A program made the position numbers and the translations under genes. The notes under the pieces are model-generated. The model was not told the DNA's origin. It saw only the letters and a list, made by a program, of their open reading frames with translations, and did not search any database. This document shows, one piece after another, positions 26,786 through 34,563 of a stretch of DNA of 64,000 bases (positions are counted from its first letter, which is position 1; the number at the start of each line of letters is the position of its first letter). Source of the DNA: Mesorhizobium sp. M00.F.Ca.ET.216.01.1.1 (GTDB taxonomy: Bacteria > Pseudomonadota > Alphaproteobacteria > Rhizobiales > Rhizobiaceae). The stretch is taken from NCBI RefSeq assembly GCF_004010325.2, contig NZ_SADR02000002.1:346980-410979 (forward strand), in the 5' to 3' direction.

Positions 26786-27545
26786 CACGGCCCTGGTTCG
26801 GGCCCGCAACGTTCACAAGGCATTCGGCCCGCTCGAGGTGCTGAAGGGCATCGATCTGGACGTCGTTGCGGGCGAAGTGGTCGTTATTCTCGGACCTTCG
26901 GGCTCGGGTAAGTCAACGTTCCTGCGATGCATTAATCATCTGGAAGCGATCGACCAGGGATCGATTGAAGTTGACGGCGAACAAGTCGGCTACCGGCTGC
27001 ACAATAGCCGCCTCGACAGGCTCTCCAATCGAGAAATCACCGTGCAGCGGCGCAAGATCGGAATGGTGTTTCAGCAGTTCAATCTCTATCCGCACATGAC
27101 GACCCTGCAGAACGTTATCGAGGCCCCGGTCGGCGTCCATGGACAGAACCGAAAAGAGGCGATCCGCTACGGCCGCGAGTTGCTGACCCGCGTCGGCCTT
27201 GCCGACAAGATCGACGCCTATCCGCGTCAGCTCTCCGGGGGCCAACAACAGCGTGTCGCAATCGCCCGTGCACTGGCCATCCGCCCGAAACTGATGCTGT
27301 TTGACGAGCCGACCTCGGCGCTCGATCCGGAGCTTATCGGCGAGGTGCTCGCAACGATGCGCGATCTTGCCAGGCAGGGGCTGACCATGATCGTTGTCAC
27401 GCACGAGATCGGCTTCGCCCGCGAGGCGGCGGATCGGGTGGTGTTCATGGACGATGGCAACGTCATCGAGGCAGGCCCTCCGGGCGCGGTTCTCGCCAAT
27501 CCACAACATCCGCGCACACGCGCCTTCTTGAGCCGTTTCATCTAA
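26772..27545 (+). CDS. Amino-acid ABC ATPase (GlnQ/HisP type)
   Basis: The 257-residue ATPase carries Walker A GPSGSGKST near residue 41, Q-loop MVFQQFNLYPHMT, signature LSGGQQQRVAIARAL, Walker B LMLFDEPTSALDPE and switch VVTHEIGFAREAAD. It overlaps the permease gene, showing translational coupling. It energises uptake by the operon's single-permease transporter, which is expected to work as a homodimer. Confidence 0.9.
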   Translation: MSAHDTALVRARNVHKAFGPLEVLKGIDLDVVAGEVVVILGPSGSGKSTFLRCINHLEAIDQGSIEVDGEQVGYRLHNSRLDRLSNREITVQRRKIGMVFQQFNLYPHMTTLQNVIEAPVGVHGQNRKEAIRYGRELLTRVGLADKIDAYPRQLSGGQQQRVAIARALAIRPKLMLFDEPTSALDPELIGEVLATMRDLARQGLTMIVVTHEIGFAREAADRVVFMDDGNVIEAGPPGAVLANPQHPRTRAFLSRFI

Positions 27546-27590
27546 CCGAAAGCCGACCAGATGCTTCGCTGCGTCGGCGAAAAGGCCTCC

Positions 27591-28775
27591 ATGTCAAACA
27601 CCACCAACCAGTTCGCCAGCATCTCCGACTTCGACGATAAAGCAGCCGAGCTTGCAGCGGCTCGCCAGCACCTGCATGCCCATCCCGAACTGTCCTTCCA
27701 GGAGTACGAAACGGCTGAATACGTCGCCGGCCGACTGGAACGCTGGGGCTATGACGTGACGCGCAATGTCGGCGGGCTTGGGGTCGTGGGACGTCTGCGA
27801 CAGGGTTCGGACGGCCGCAGCATTGCCATCCGCGCCGACATGGATGCCTTGCCGATCACCGAAGCGACTGGCCTCCCCTACGCAAGCCGGGTCAGCGGAA
27901 CGATGCACGCATGCGGCCATGACGGCCACACCGCGATGTTGCTGGGCGCAGCCGAATACCTGGCGCGCACCAGGCATTTCAACGGCACGGTGAACCTCAT
28001 CTTTCAGCCGGCCGAGGAAGCCGGCAAGGGCAGCGGGGCGCAGGCGATGATCGCCGACGGGCTGTTCGAGCGCTTTCCCTGCGATGCCATATTCGGGCTG
28101 CACAACCATCCGGGCGCGCCGGTGGGCTCGTTCCTGATGCGCGCCGGCCCGCTGATGGCGGCGAGCGACACGGTCACGATCAAGATCACCGGGCGTGGCG
28201 GCCACGCCTCGCGTCCGCACCTGACGGTTGATCCGATCGTCACTGCCGCCAACATCGTTATGACCTTGCAAACAGTGATATCGCGCAACATCAACCCGAC
28301 GGAGACGGCCGTCATCACCGTCGGTACGATTCATGGCGGCACGGCCTCCAACGTCATCCCGGAAGACGCCGAGATCACGCTCAGCGTCCGATCCTTTTCG
28401 GCCGAGGTTCGCGACATCCTCGAACGGCGCATTCGCGGCATCGTGACATCCGTCGCGCAGGCCCATGGCGCAACCGTCGAGATCGACTACGAGCGCGGCT
28501 ATCCGGTCGTGACGAACTCCGTACCGGAAACGGCCTTCGCGACCGAGGTCGTGGCCGAGCTCGTTGGTCAGGACAAGGTCTCCGTCTGTCCGCTGATCCC
28601 CGGCAGCGAGGACTTTTCCTACTTCCTGGAACACAAACCCGGTTGCTTCCTTCGTCTGGGGAACGGCGAGGACTCGGCCATGCTGCACAATTCGAAATAC
28701 GATTTCAACGACGGCAACCTGACCGTCGGCGCGGCGCTCTGGGCTCGATTAACCGAGCGTTTCCTGGCCATCTGA
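27591..28775 (+). CDS. M20-family amidohydrolase (hippurate/N-acyl-amino-acid hydrolase type)
   Basis: The 394-residue enzyme shows the M20D pattern: HAHPELSFQEYETAEYVAG, DMDALPITEATG, MHACGHDGHTAMLLG and QPAEEAGKGSG as metal ligands and catalytic Glu, a dimerisation lid starting ITGRGGHASRPH, and GSEDFSYFLEHKPG near the end. Such enzymes cleave N-acyl groups from amino acids or amides. As the last gene of an amino-acid import operon it probably deacylates the imported compound in the cytoplasm. An ATG ten codons upstream is an alternative start. Confidence 0.87.
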   Translation: MSNTTNQFASISDFDDKAAELAAARQHLHAHPELSFQEYETAEYVAGRLERWGYDVTRNVGGLGVVGRLRQGSDGRSIAIRADMDALPITEATGLPYASRVSGTMHACGHDGHTAMLLGAAEYLARTRHFNGTVNLIFQPAEEAGKGSGAQAMIADGLFERFPCDAIFGLHNHPGAPVGSFLMRAGPLMAASDTVTIKITGRGGHASRPHLTVDPIVTAANIVMTLQTVISRNINPTETAVITVGTIHGGTASNVIPEDAEITLSVRSFSAEVRDILERRIRGIVTSVAQAHGATVEIDYERGYPVVTNSVPETAFATEVVAELVGQDKVSVCPLIPGSEDFSYFLEHKPGCFLRLGNGEDSAMLHNSKYDFNDGNLTVGAALWARLTERFLAI

Positions 28776-28785
28776 ATCGCCCCCA

Positions 28786-29472
28786 TCAATGCCGGTGGGA
28801 GAATTCTCCCTTGGCTATCGCGAGATGATGCGGCTGATGATGCGAACCCACGACAACCAATCCTATGAAGCCAAGACCGCGAATGCGATGTGCCTCCTTG
28901 GTCGCGCTGGAAGTGACCGTAAGAAGGACCCCGTCCGGCAACGGTTCCGTTTTGGCAGACCAGCTGTTCAACTGATCGAGTTCACGGGCGTGCGCCGGGA
29001 CCATTCGCTGGATCGCGGCGCGCGTACGTATGTTGCCGGTGACAGCGATTTGCAGGCCCCCGTCGATTGACTTCGTCGCCGCATCCGCTTTGAGCGTCAC
29101 CTCGTTCATGTCGATCAGATGCTGGCGCAACCCCTCGAGGTCCACCTTCGACCAGTCCGTATTGGGATCGGCTTCGAGCATGCGCACGATCTCCTGAATC
29201 GCACCAAAAGCATCCTGGCCGGGCAGGGTCGGGGCAGATATGCTCATTTGTCCCTCCTCTTGGTCGCGCACATGCAACATGGCCGGCTTTTCCTCGTGAC
29301 CTGACATTTGATCAGGCGTCATGTTTGGTTGCTGCGAGAACGCGACCGAAGCCGAACAGGCGAAGGCAACGGCGGAAAGGAGTGCAATAGTTCCGCCGGC
29401 AGCGAGCCGACTTTTGTGGTTGACGAAGTCATTGGTCGGCCGTGAAGAATTCGGAAGCCGCTGATATTCCAT
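28786..29472 (-). CDS. Exported hypothetical protein with a His-rich C-terminus
   Basis: A 228-residue minus-strand protein. A hydrophobic stretch (GGTIALLSAVAFACSASVAF) near residue 28 acts as a signal or anchor, followed by a Met/His-containing linker (PNMTPDQMSGHEEK). The mature part has DWSKVDLEGLRQHLIDMNEV, two strand-helix units (GGLQIAVTGNIRTRAAIQRM and GVLLTVTSSA) and a terminal IRGLGFIGLVVVGSHHQPHH. This final GSHHQPHH tail occurs in small periplasmic proteins near metal-resistance genes, so metal binding is plausible. The true start could be some codons later. It is convergent with the M20 gene. Confidence 0.65.
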   Translation of the reverse strand: MEYQRLPNSSRPTNDFVNHKSRLAAGGTIALLSAVAFACSASVAFSQQPNMTPDQMSGHEEKPAMLHVRDQEEGQMSISAPTLPGQDAFGAIQEIVRMLEADPNTDWSKVDLEGLRQHLIDMNEVTLKADAATKSIDGGLQIAVTGNIRTRAAIQRMVPAHARELDQLNSWSAKTEPLPDGVLLTVTSSATKEAHRIRGLGFIGLVVVGSHHQPHHLAIAKGEFSHRH

Positions 29473-29500
29473 AGAATTCGACCGATTTGCCGATTTCGGA

Positions 29501-29541
29501 ATTGCAGGAAACGCCCTGCTTGCGGGAGGTTTCCTTGCAAT
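29501..29541 (+). terminator. Terminator-like hairpin near the IS5 remnant
   Basis: ATTGCAGGAAAC and GTTTCCTTGCAAT pair over twelve bases with one bulge around a 16-base loop, and TTTTCGTTTTC follows. There is no plus-strand gene just upstream, so it may be a terminal feature of the neighbouring insertion sequence. A second stem (TGATTCAC to GTGAATCA, 29574-29602) lies just before the transposase. Confidence 0.45.
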
Positions 29542-29588
29542 TTTCGTTTTCGGTTTCGCTGGCTGGCGAAGCGTGATTCACTGTTTTT

Positions 29589-30005
29589 GTGGTGGTGAAT
29601 CAGAGCCAGGCGATGGGTAAACCGCGCGAGCGGCGCGAGAGCGGGGAACAGGATCTGTTTCGCGCGTGCCTTGATCAGATCCTCAACATGAACCACGAAC
29701 TGGTGCGGCTGGCGCGCAGCATCGACTGGCCGGTGCTGGAAGCCCGCTTCGGCGAGGTCTATTGCGACGGGCCGGGAATGCCGCCGCTGCCGACCCGGCT
29801 GATGGCGGGGCTCGCCATCCTCAAGCACACGTTCAACCTGTCGGACGAGGCGCTGTGCGAGCGCTGGATCGAGAACCCGTATTTCCAATATCTGTGCGGC
29901 GAGGAATTCTTCCGTCACGAACTGCCGTTCGACCGCTCCTCGATGACGCGCTGGCGCCAGCGCATGGGCGAGGAGCGGATCGCCGCGCTATTGCAGGAAA
30001 GCCTG
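29589..30005 (+). pseudogene. Truncated IS5-family transposase
   Basis: The first 140 residues match the N-terminal domain of IS5-group transposases: LFRACLDQILNMNHELVRLA, PLPTRLMAGLAILKHTFNL, LCERWIENPYFQYLCGEE and FDRSSMTRWRQRMGEE. Just before the DDE catalytic domain (after LLQESLAVA) the similarity ends, and unrelated sequence gives a stop at 30062. The catalytic core and right end are missing, so it cannot move by itself. Confidence 0.8.
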
Positions 30006-30414
30006 GCGGTTGCACTCCTGCCAAGGCACCTTTGCTCTCCTCGCAAAGGGCCAGAAGTGTAACCCATGTCTCCGGAATGAACTGTCACCCATCTCTCGGG
30101 AAGGGCATACTAAACTGGGCACTCCTGCCGCAGCAGGCTATCGTCTGCGCTATGTGGTTAACCGGCTTCTTTCAGCCTCTACATCGATAAGCCCATGAAG
30201 GTGCGCCCGCTTTTGCAGGAAATCGCGCGGGCCTACCCGAATCCACCCGCCCTCGGCGAGGGCCAGGGTGCTGGCCGCACCTTTTAGTCACAGAAGCTGT
30301 TCAGCCTCAGCGTCCCATCAGAACGAGGACTACACCAGCTTGCCTAGAGTTCTCCTTTTTGGGGAATTTTTAGCTATTTGATACACTTGACGATACTCGG
30401 TGTAATGCTGAACC
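30006..30414. other. Mobile-element debris between the IS5 remnant and the toxin-antitoxin-like locus
   Basis: Two similar direct motifs, TGTAACCCATGTCTCCGG and TGTCACCCATCTCTCGG, lie about 23 bases apart near 30058-30100 and resemble terminal repeats of insertion sequences. A short frame ending at about 30286 (MKVRPLLQEIARAYPNPPAL) looks like the tail of a protein that I cannot name. No intact gene is present. The base composition becomes AT-rich after about 30340, where the promoter of the next gene lies. Confidence 0.45.
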
Positions 30415-30441
30415 AGAAATTCACGTTAAACGTGAATTTCT
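30415..30441 (+). promoter_or_regulatory. Perfect palindromic operator and promoter of the AbiE-like locus
   Basis: AGAAATTCACGTT and AACGTGAATTTCT form perfect 13-base arms around one central A. Immediately downstream TACAAT (30446-30451) is a good -10 box, so the palindrome covers the -35 region. Transcription would begin about three bases before the ATG at 30461, which has no ribosome site, implying a leaderless mRNA. Known AbiEi antitoxins repress their own promoter through inverted repeats, so this is the expected autoregulatory site. Confidence 0.75.
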
Positions 30442-30460
30442 ATGATACAATTGTACTACT

Positions 30461-31264
30461 ATGGATTCGCACAAGCTGCTACCGGGAAGGGCGCGTTTGG
30501 CCGCAGTCATCAAGACGGCGGGACCGGTCGTGATCATCGATGACGCGGTAAAGGCCCTGCGGGTTTCGCGAACCGAGGCCGCAAAAATGCTGTCTCGTTG
30601 GGCGGGACAGGGTTGGTTGCGGCGGGTAGGGGTTGGCGCCTACATTCCTGTCCAGTTGGAGTTCCTCGACGCTGAACAGGTGGTGGAAGATCCTTGGATT
30701 CTCGTGCCGCCGCTGTTTGCGCCCGCCTATATCGGCGGGCGAACCGCCGCCGAGCATTGGGACCTGACCGAGCAAATATTCCGGGATGTTGTCGTCTACA
30801 CGGCGCGGCGCGTAAATCATCCGCTCGTCGAGCGTCAGGGCGCGGTATATTCCGTCAGCCACATCGCCGAAGACAAGATATTCGGGACGCAGCCCGTCTG
30901 GCGCGGCCAGACGAAAATAGCCGTGTCCGACATTCACCGCACCATAGTCGATATGCTGAACGATCCGGCGGCGGGCGGCGGCATCCAGCATGTGGCAGAC
31001 TGCTTCGGCCAGTATATGCGGCGCCCCGACAAGGATGCTGCGAAGCTGGTCAGCTATGCCGAGCGCCTCGGCAACGGAGCTGTCTTCAAGCGGCTCGGCT
31101 TTCTGGCAGAGCGTTTTCCAGACGGCGGTGATCTTGTCGAGGCAAGCAAGGCCCGTCTGACCAAGGGCCACGCCCTCCTGGACCCGGGGCTTGCCGGTCC
31201 GCGCCTGATAACGCGCTGGCGCCTGCGCGTGCCCGATAGCTGGGTCAGCGGGGCCGGCGCATGA
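30461..31264 (+). CDS. AbiEi-type antitoxin / transcriptional repressor
   Basis: The 267-residue protein has an N-terminal winged helix (VVIIDDAVKALRVSRTEAAK, then MLSRWAGQGWLRRVGVGAY) followed by the AbiEi-type domain: PPLFAPAYIGGRTAAEHWDL, YSVSHIAEDKIFG and VSDIHRTIVDMLNDP, with a C-terminal helical part (AVFKRLGFLAERF). In type IV systems AbiEi represses the operon and counteracts the AbiEii nucleotidyltransferase without binding it. The stop overlaps the toxin-like start by four bases. A palindrome in front of its promoter supports autoregulation. Confidence 0.85.
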   Translation: MDSHKLLPGRARLAAVIKTAGPVVIIDDAVKALRVSRTEAAKMLSRWAGQGWLRRVGVGAYIPVQLEFLDAEQVVEDPWILVPPLFAPAYIGGRTAAEHWDLTEQIFRDVVVYTARRVNHPLVERQGAVYSVSHIAEDKIFGTQPVWRGQTKIAVSDIHRTIVDMLNDPAAGGGIQHVADCFGQYMRRPDKDAAKLVSYAERLGNGAVFKRLGFLAERFPDGGDLVEASKARLTKGHALLDPGLAGPRLITRWRLRVPDSWVSGAGA

Positions 31265-31872
31265 TAGGCAAGCGCGAGATTCTTGACACGGCCTCCAGGG
31301 TCGGCCTCAATCCCAGCGTGGTGGAAAAGGACTACGCGCTCGGCTGGGCGCTCGCCGGCATTTTCGCGCACCCAGAGTTGGCCGACAACTGGGTATTCAA
31401 GGGCGGGACCTGTCTCAAGAAATGCTTCTTTGAAACCTACCGCTTTTCGGAAGACCTAGATTTCACGCTGCTCGATCCCGCCCATCTTGATCAGGCTTTT
31501 CTTAAGCGGGTTTTCGGAGAGGTGTCGGCGTGGATCTACGAGCGCACCGGCCTTGAATTTCCGGTAGATCGCCAGGATTTCGAGATGCTGACCAACCCGC
31601 GTGGCAACCCGAGCTGCCAGGGCAAGCTCAGCTACCGGGGGCCCGTTTCTTCCAACACCGGCGGTCTGCCGCGCGTTAAGCTTGACCTCACAGCAGACGA
31701 GCGGGTTGTCCTGGCTCCCGTGCGGGTGCCGATTTTCCATCCCTATACGGATGCACCCGAAGGCGGCATCACGGTCTTGTCCTACGCCTATGAAGAGGCG
31801 TTCGGCGAAAAGGTCCGCGCACTCGCCGAGCGGACACGGCCGCGCGATCTCTATGATGTGGTCAATCTCTAG
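31261..31872 (+). CDS. AbiEii-type nucleotidyltransferase toxin, ended early by an in-frame amber codon
   Basis: The 203 residues contain all nucleotidyltransferase motifs of AbiEii: KGGTCLKK (47-54), RFSEDLDF (61-68), and the downstream K184 and RDLYD (195-199). AbiEii enzymes transfer nucleotides onto tRNA or another acceptor and halt growth. The frame stops at TAG in DVVNL-stop-RNTEARP, where relatives have DVVxLYRN, so one base change in a Tyr codon explains it. Beyond the stop the same frame continues without a break to 32703. The truncated product keeps the catalytic core, so it may still be active, or the gene may be newly inactivated. A sequencing error or amber readthrough are alternatives. 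Confidence 0.8.
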   Translation: MIGKREILDTASRVGLNPSVVEKDYALGWALAGIFAHPELADNWVFKGGTCLKKCFFETYRFSEDLDFTLLDPAHLDQAFLKRVFGEVSAWIYERTGLEFPVDRQDFEMLTNPRGNPSCQGKLSYRGPVSSNTGGLPRVKLDLTADERVVLAPVRVPIFHPYTDAPEGGITVLSYAYEEAFGEKVRALAERTRPRDLYDVVNL

Positions 31873-31902
31873 CGCAACACGGAGGCACGTCCGGCCGCTG
31901 CC

Positions 31903-32703
31903 GTGCTGATGGATGTGCTGCGCCAGAAATGTGATTTCAAGGGGATTGCCGTGCCGCGCGTGAGCGACCTTGAAGGCCACCGCGGCGACCTTGAAGGTGC
32001 ATGGGGTCATATGCTCGGGCATCAGCTTCCGGCGCTGCCGCCAGTTGATGTGTTTTGGAGCGTCCTGCCGGAATTCTTCGGGTGGCTCGAAGGAGGTCCG
32101 GCGCCGGTCATCCCTGCGGCCTATGCAAGCGTGTCCGGAGAGATATTGATCCGCGAGCGCGCGCTCCGGCTTCCTATCGGGCTTCCGGGCCAATCCGCTC
32201 TTGAGATCATCCGCTTCGCCGCCGCCAATCGCCTAGTAGTTGAACTGCGCTATCAGGGCGGCACGCGGCGCATTGAACCCTATTCGCTCCGGCAGACCCA
32301 GGACAGGAATGTCCTGCTGCACGCCTGGAATGTCGACCGCAATGAGCACCGCAGCTACCGTGTTGACCGGATAGAAGGCGCGCGGAGCACCAACCAGACC
32401 TTCACGCCGCGCTACGCGATTGAGCTGACACCGGCCGGTCCGGTGGTCATACCGAGAGCCGCCGCGCCCATCATGACAGTGCGTTCGCCGTTGGTGCCTG
32501 TCCGGCGGTCTGCGCCGCCTGCCCGGCCGGCAAAGCCGCGCAAAGTGCAAGGCTCCCACGGTCCGACTTACGTCTTCCAATGCCCCGTTTGCCGCAAGAA
32601 GTTCAAACGGAAGTCGATGACAAGTGCCCTGAATGCCCACAAAGGGGCAGCCGGGTATCCCTGCCCGGGGCGTACTGGCATCTACGTGAAAACTGAATAT
32701 TAG
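31903..32703 (+). CDS. C-terminal half of the AbiEii fusion: helical part, WYL-like domain and zinc finger
   Basis: This segment is in the same frame as the nucleotidyltransferase and separated from it only by one amber codon. The first in-frame ATG lacks a ribosome site. It holds a helical tail (MDVLRQKCDFKGIAVP, FWSVLPEFFGWLEGGP), then a WYL-like domain (LEIIRFAAANRLVVELRYQG, RRIEPYSLRQTQDRNVLLHA, HRSYRVDRIEGA), a basic Pro-rich linker and a zinc finger (FQCPVCRKKFKRKSM with the later NAHKGAAGYPCPG). WYL domains sense nucleic-acid or nucleotide ligands in defence regulators. Together with the first half it would form a 480-residue three-part toxin. Confidence 0.7.
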   Translation: MLMDVLRQKCDFKGIAVPRVSDLEGHRGDLEGAWGHMLGHQLPALPPVDVFWSVLPEFFGWLEGGPAPVIPAAYASVSGEILIRERALRLPIGLPGQSALEIIRFAAANRLVVELRYQGGTRRIEPYSLRQTQDRNVLLHAWNVDRNEHRSYRVDRIEGARSTNQTFTPRYAIELTPAGPVVIPRAAAPIMTVRSPLVPVRRSAPPARPAKPRKVQGSHGPTYVFQCPVCRKKFKRKSMTSALNAHKGAAGYPCPGRTGIYVKTEY

Positions 32704-32719
32704 AAACAGGCCGGTCGAG

Positions 32720-33562
32720 ATGGATCAGGACGCACTGGGAAAAATCCTCAATGCTGCGCTAGACACGCTGTATGCCGGCGATCAGGCGATCATAAAGGTG
32801 GATGTCGCGGAGAGGACGCTATGTGCCCGTCTGGCCGCGATCCTTCAGGCCTCATTTCAGGACTATGCCGTCCATGCTGAGTACAATCGCCACGGCGTTG
32901 ATCCCAAAGAGATCAGTCTGCCGAATGCGGATGGTGTCCTCACGGCGACGCGCGTGTTCCCCGATATCATTGTCCACCAGCCTGGCCATGATGGCGACAA
33001 CCTCCTGGTCATCGAGGTCAAGAAATCAACCAACGTGGTGCCCGATGAGGCCGATCTTCGGAAACTTGAGAAAATCAAGGAGCAGATTGCCTACCGTTTC
33101 GCCGTCTTCCTGAGACTGCCAACGGGACAGGACGCCGCCCGCGCTGATGTGCGCATGACGTGGGTAGGCTCGCAGCAGCGGATCACGGAATACCCGTTTC
33201 CCTGGCCAGACGAAGATAAGGGATATCGGGTGTTCCCCGATGCTATGGAGAACGACGACCTTGTAGCCTTTCATGGAACCGGGCGCGGCAATCTGGAGTC
33301 AATCATCGGAAATCGCTTCACGTTCAACGGACCACTGCAGTCGCTATCTTTTGCCAAGGAGAGTTCCGGCGCCTTGCCCTATGCGTGCAGCAAGCGGTCA
33401 GTGGCTTCGCCAGAAGGCTGCATTATTGCGGTTCGTTTTGCTCCCCCGATCCCAAGGCCATACGGGGTGGTCGAAACCTCTGTCATTCACGTTTACCGGC
33501 TCGACCAGCAGCCGGAGGTTGTCGGCTACTGCATCGTTCCGGCGGACTACGTTTTCCATTAA
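32720..33562 (+). CDS. PD-(D/E)XK nuclease-like domain joined to a PARP/ADP-ribosyltransferase-like domain
   Basis: The 280-residue protein begins 16 bases after the toxin fusion. Residues 25-135 have the PD-(D/E)XK order: a helix Glu in AERTLCARLAA (about 31), FPDIIV with Asp82, and LLVIEVKKS with Glu99 and Lys101. Residues 182-275 look like a PARP-type transferase: VAFHGTGRGNLESIIGNRF with His185-Gly-Thr, then SLSFAKESSGALPYACSK (compare GIYFA and SYSxxYC in PARPs) and GCIIAVRFAPP. I know of no described protein with this pairing. A nuclease or DNA-sensing plus modifying role in defence is inferred; the ART part is the less certain. Confidence 0.68.
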   Translation: MDQDALGKILNAALDTLYAGDQAIIKVDVAERTLCARLAAILQASFQDYAVHAEYNRHGVDPKEISLPNADGVLTATRVFPDIIVHQPGHDGDNLLVIEVKKSTNVVPDEADLRKLEKIKEQIAYRFAVFLRLPTGQDAARADVRMTWVGSQQRITEYPFPWPDEDKGYRVFPDAMENDDLVAFHGTGRGNLESIIGNRFTFNGPLQSLSFAKESSGALPYACSKRSVASPEGCIIAVRFAPPIPRPYGVVETSVIHVYRLDQQPEVVGYCIVPADYVFH

Positions 33563-33808
33563 CGCGGGCGGCGCAAAATCAGACGGCGTTGAATGGAGTC
33601 AATGCCAACAGTTCTTACAGAGCAAAAACAAGCGCATACGAGTGCCCAGTTTCATCTCGTCCGGCGCGCCAGTTTCGCAAAATCTTATCAAATGGTTAGC
33701 TGGTGACGGTTTTCGTCGCGCGGCGACCGTGCGCCTTCGGTCGCGTCTGTGTCGCGGAATCCAACCCCCCTACCCCGGTACGGCGCTCCGGAGGAGTTGC
33801 TCTGGCCA
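33563..33808. other. Gap between the nuclease-ART gene and the tRNA fragment
   Basis: No gene with a ribosome site or family match is seen. The 50 bases directly before the tRNA-derived segment do not resemble the 5' half of any tRNA, which places a recombination junction close to 33808. Confidence 0.45.
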
Positions 33809-33858
33809 TCAGGCTCATAACCTGAAGGTCGTAGGTTCAAATCCTACCCCCACAACCA
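33809..33858 (+). other. 3' fragment of an initiator tRNA-Met gene, probable attachment site
   Basis: Starting inside the anticodon stem, TCAGGCTCATAACCTGAAGG is the initiator tRNA anticodon arm with CAT anticodon. It is followed by a perfect T-arm (GTAGGTTCAAATCCTAC) and the acceptor end CCCCCACAACCA. The 5' acceptor strand, D-arm and half of the anticodon-arm context are missing upstream, so it is not a functional tRNA. Duplicated 3' tRNA ends are left by tyrosine-integrase elements. With the tRNA's own terminator following, this looks like the far att site of an element lying to the left. Confidence 0.78.
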
Positions 33859-33883
33859 AATTTCGAAAGGCATATCACTTGCA

Positions 33884-33922
33884 CGAACGCGCCTCGGACC
33901 CGCTTCCGGGGCGTTCGTTTTT
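33884..33922 (+). terminator. Rho-independent terminator, originally of the tRNA gene
   Basis: CGAACGC and GCGTTCG form the stem with an inner GC-rich part, followed directly by six Ts. It lies 25 bases after the tRNA-derived CCA, the normal place for a tRNA terminator, which suggests that the sequence to the right is the original chromosome. Confidence 0.75.
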
Positions 33923-34563
33923 CAACTCGCCAATACCTCGTCAAACTTGTCGAAGCAGCGCACGATGGTCTCTGGACAACAACCAATGGTCGAGGCTATG
34001 AGCTTGGCAGTTTCGATGCGCAGCCCGCAGCCTGGACGCCGAACGACTGTTCGCGACACTAACCCCAGGACCGCGAGCTGGGCTTGTCGAGGTAGCAACG
34101 CCTTGGTTACGGAGGCGGTGGCGAAGGTGCGACAGCTCCAAGTGCAGGAACGGTGCAACGATAATGCCCGTAAGTGCGAGGGCGATCAGGAACGCTGGAA
34201 GCACAGGGATATTGCCTTTCTCCGACGACCAGAAAAAGAAGTAGGCGTGTAGTCATAAATTGAGCTTCATTTGTGCGGCTTGCCCGATGTCCGCTATCGC
34301 CAAACTCCCATCGCACCGAAATGCCCCAATGGGCCATTTTCACCCATTGTTGCATCGCGACCTCTGATGATTTGGACGGGCTGTATCCTTTCTCGAAATC
34401 TTCAAATTGAACGGCCCTGTGTCGGTCTCAAAAGCCCATCCTTGACCAACTCGTTGAGGTTTAGGGACTCAAGCCGATGCTCGGTGAACGACTTCGCGGT
34501 TTCCTCGAGCGGCCGCTGGACGCTGCGGCGCGATAAGGTGGTCTCCGATAATATCCGACACCA
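33923..34563. other. Region without an intact gene; remnant of a small membrane protein on the minus strand
   Basis: Minus-strand frames contain MTTRLLLFLVVG near 34250 and, in a neighbouring frame, PAFLIALALTGIIVAPFLHLE near 34180, which together look like a small two-helix membrane protein broken by a frameshift. The rest up to the GlxA-type regulator shows nothing that I can support. Confidence 0.35.

Noticed and set aside
24975..28775. Ectoine utilisation operon controlled by an EnuR-type MocR
   Set aside because: The regulator type fits, but the ectoine hydrolase and succinylglutamate-desuccinylase-like genes are missing and an M20 deacylase is present instead.
33735..33858. Intact tRNA-Met gene
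   Set aside because: The 5' acceptor strand and D-arm that should pair with the 3' end are not present upstream. Only the part from the anticodon stem onward matches.
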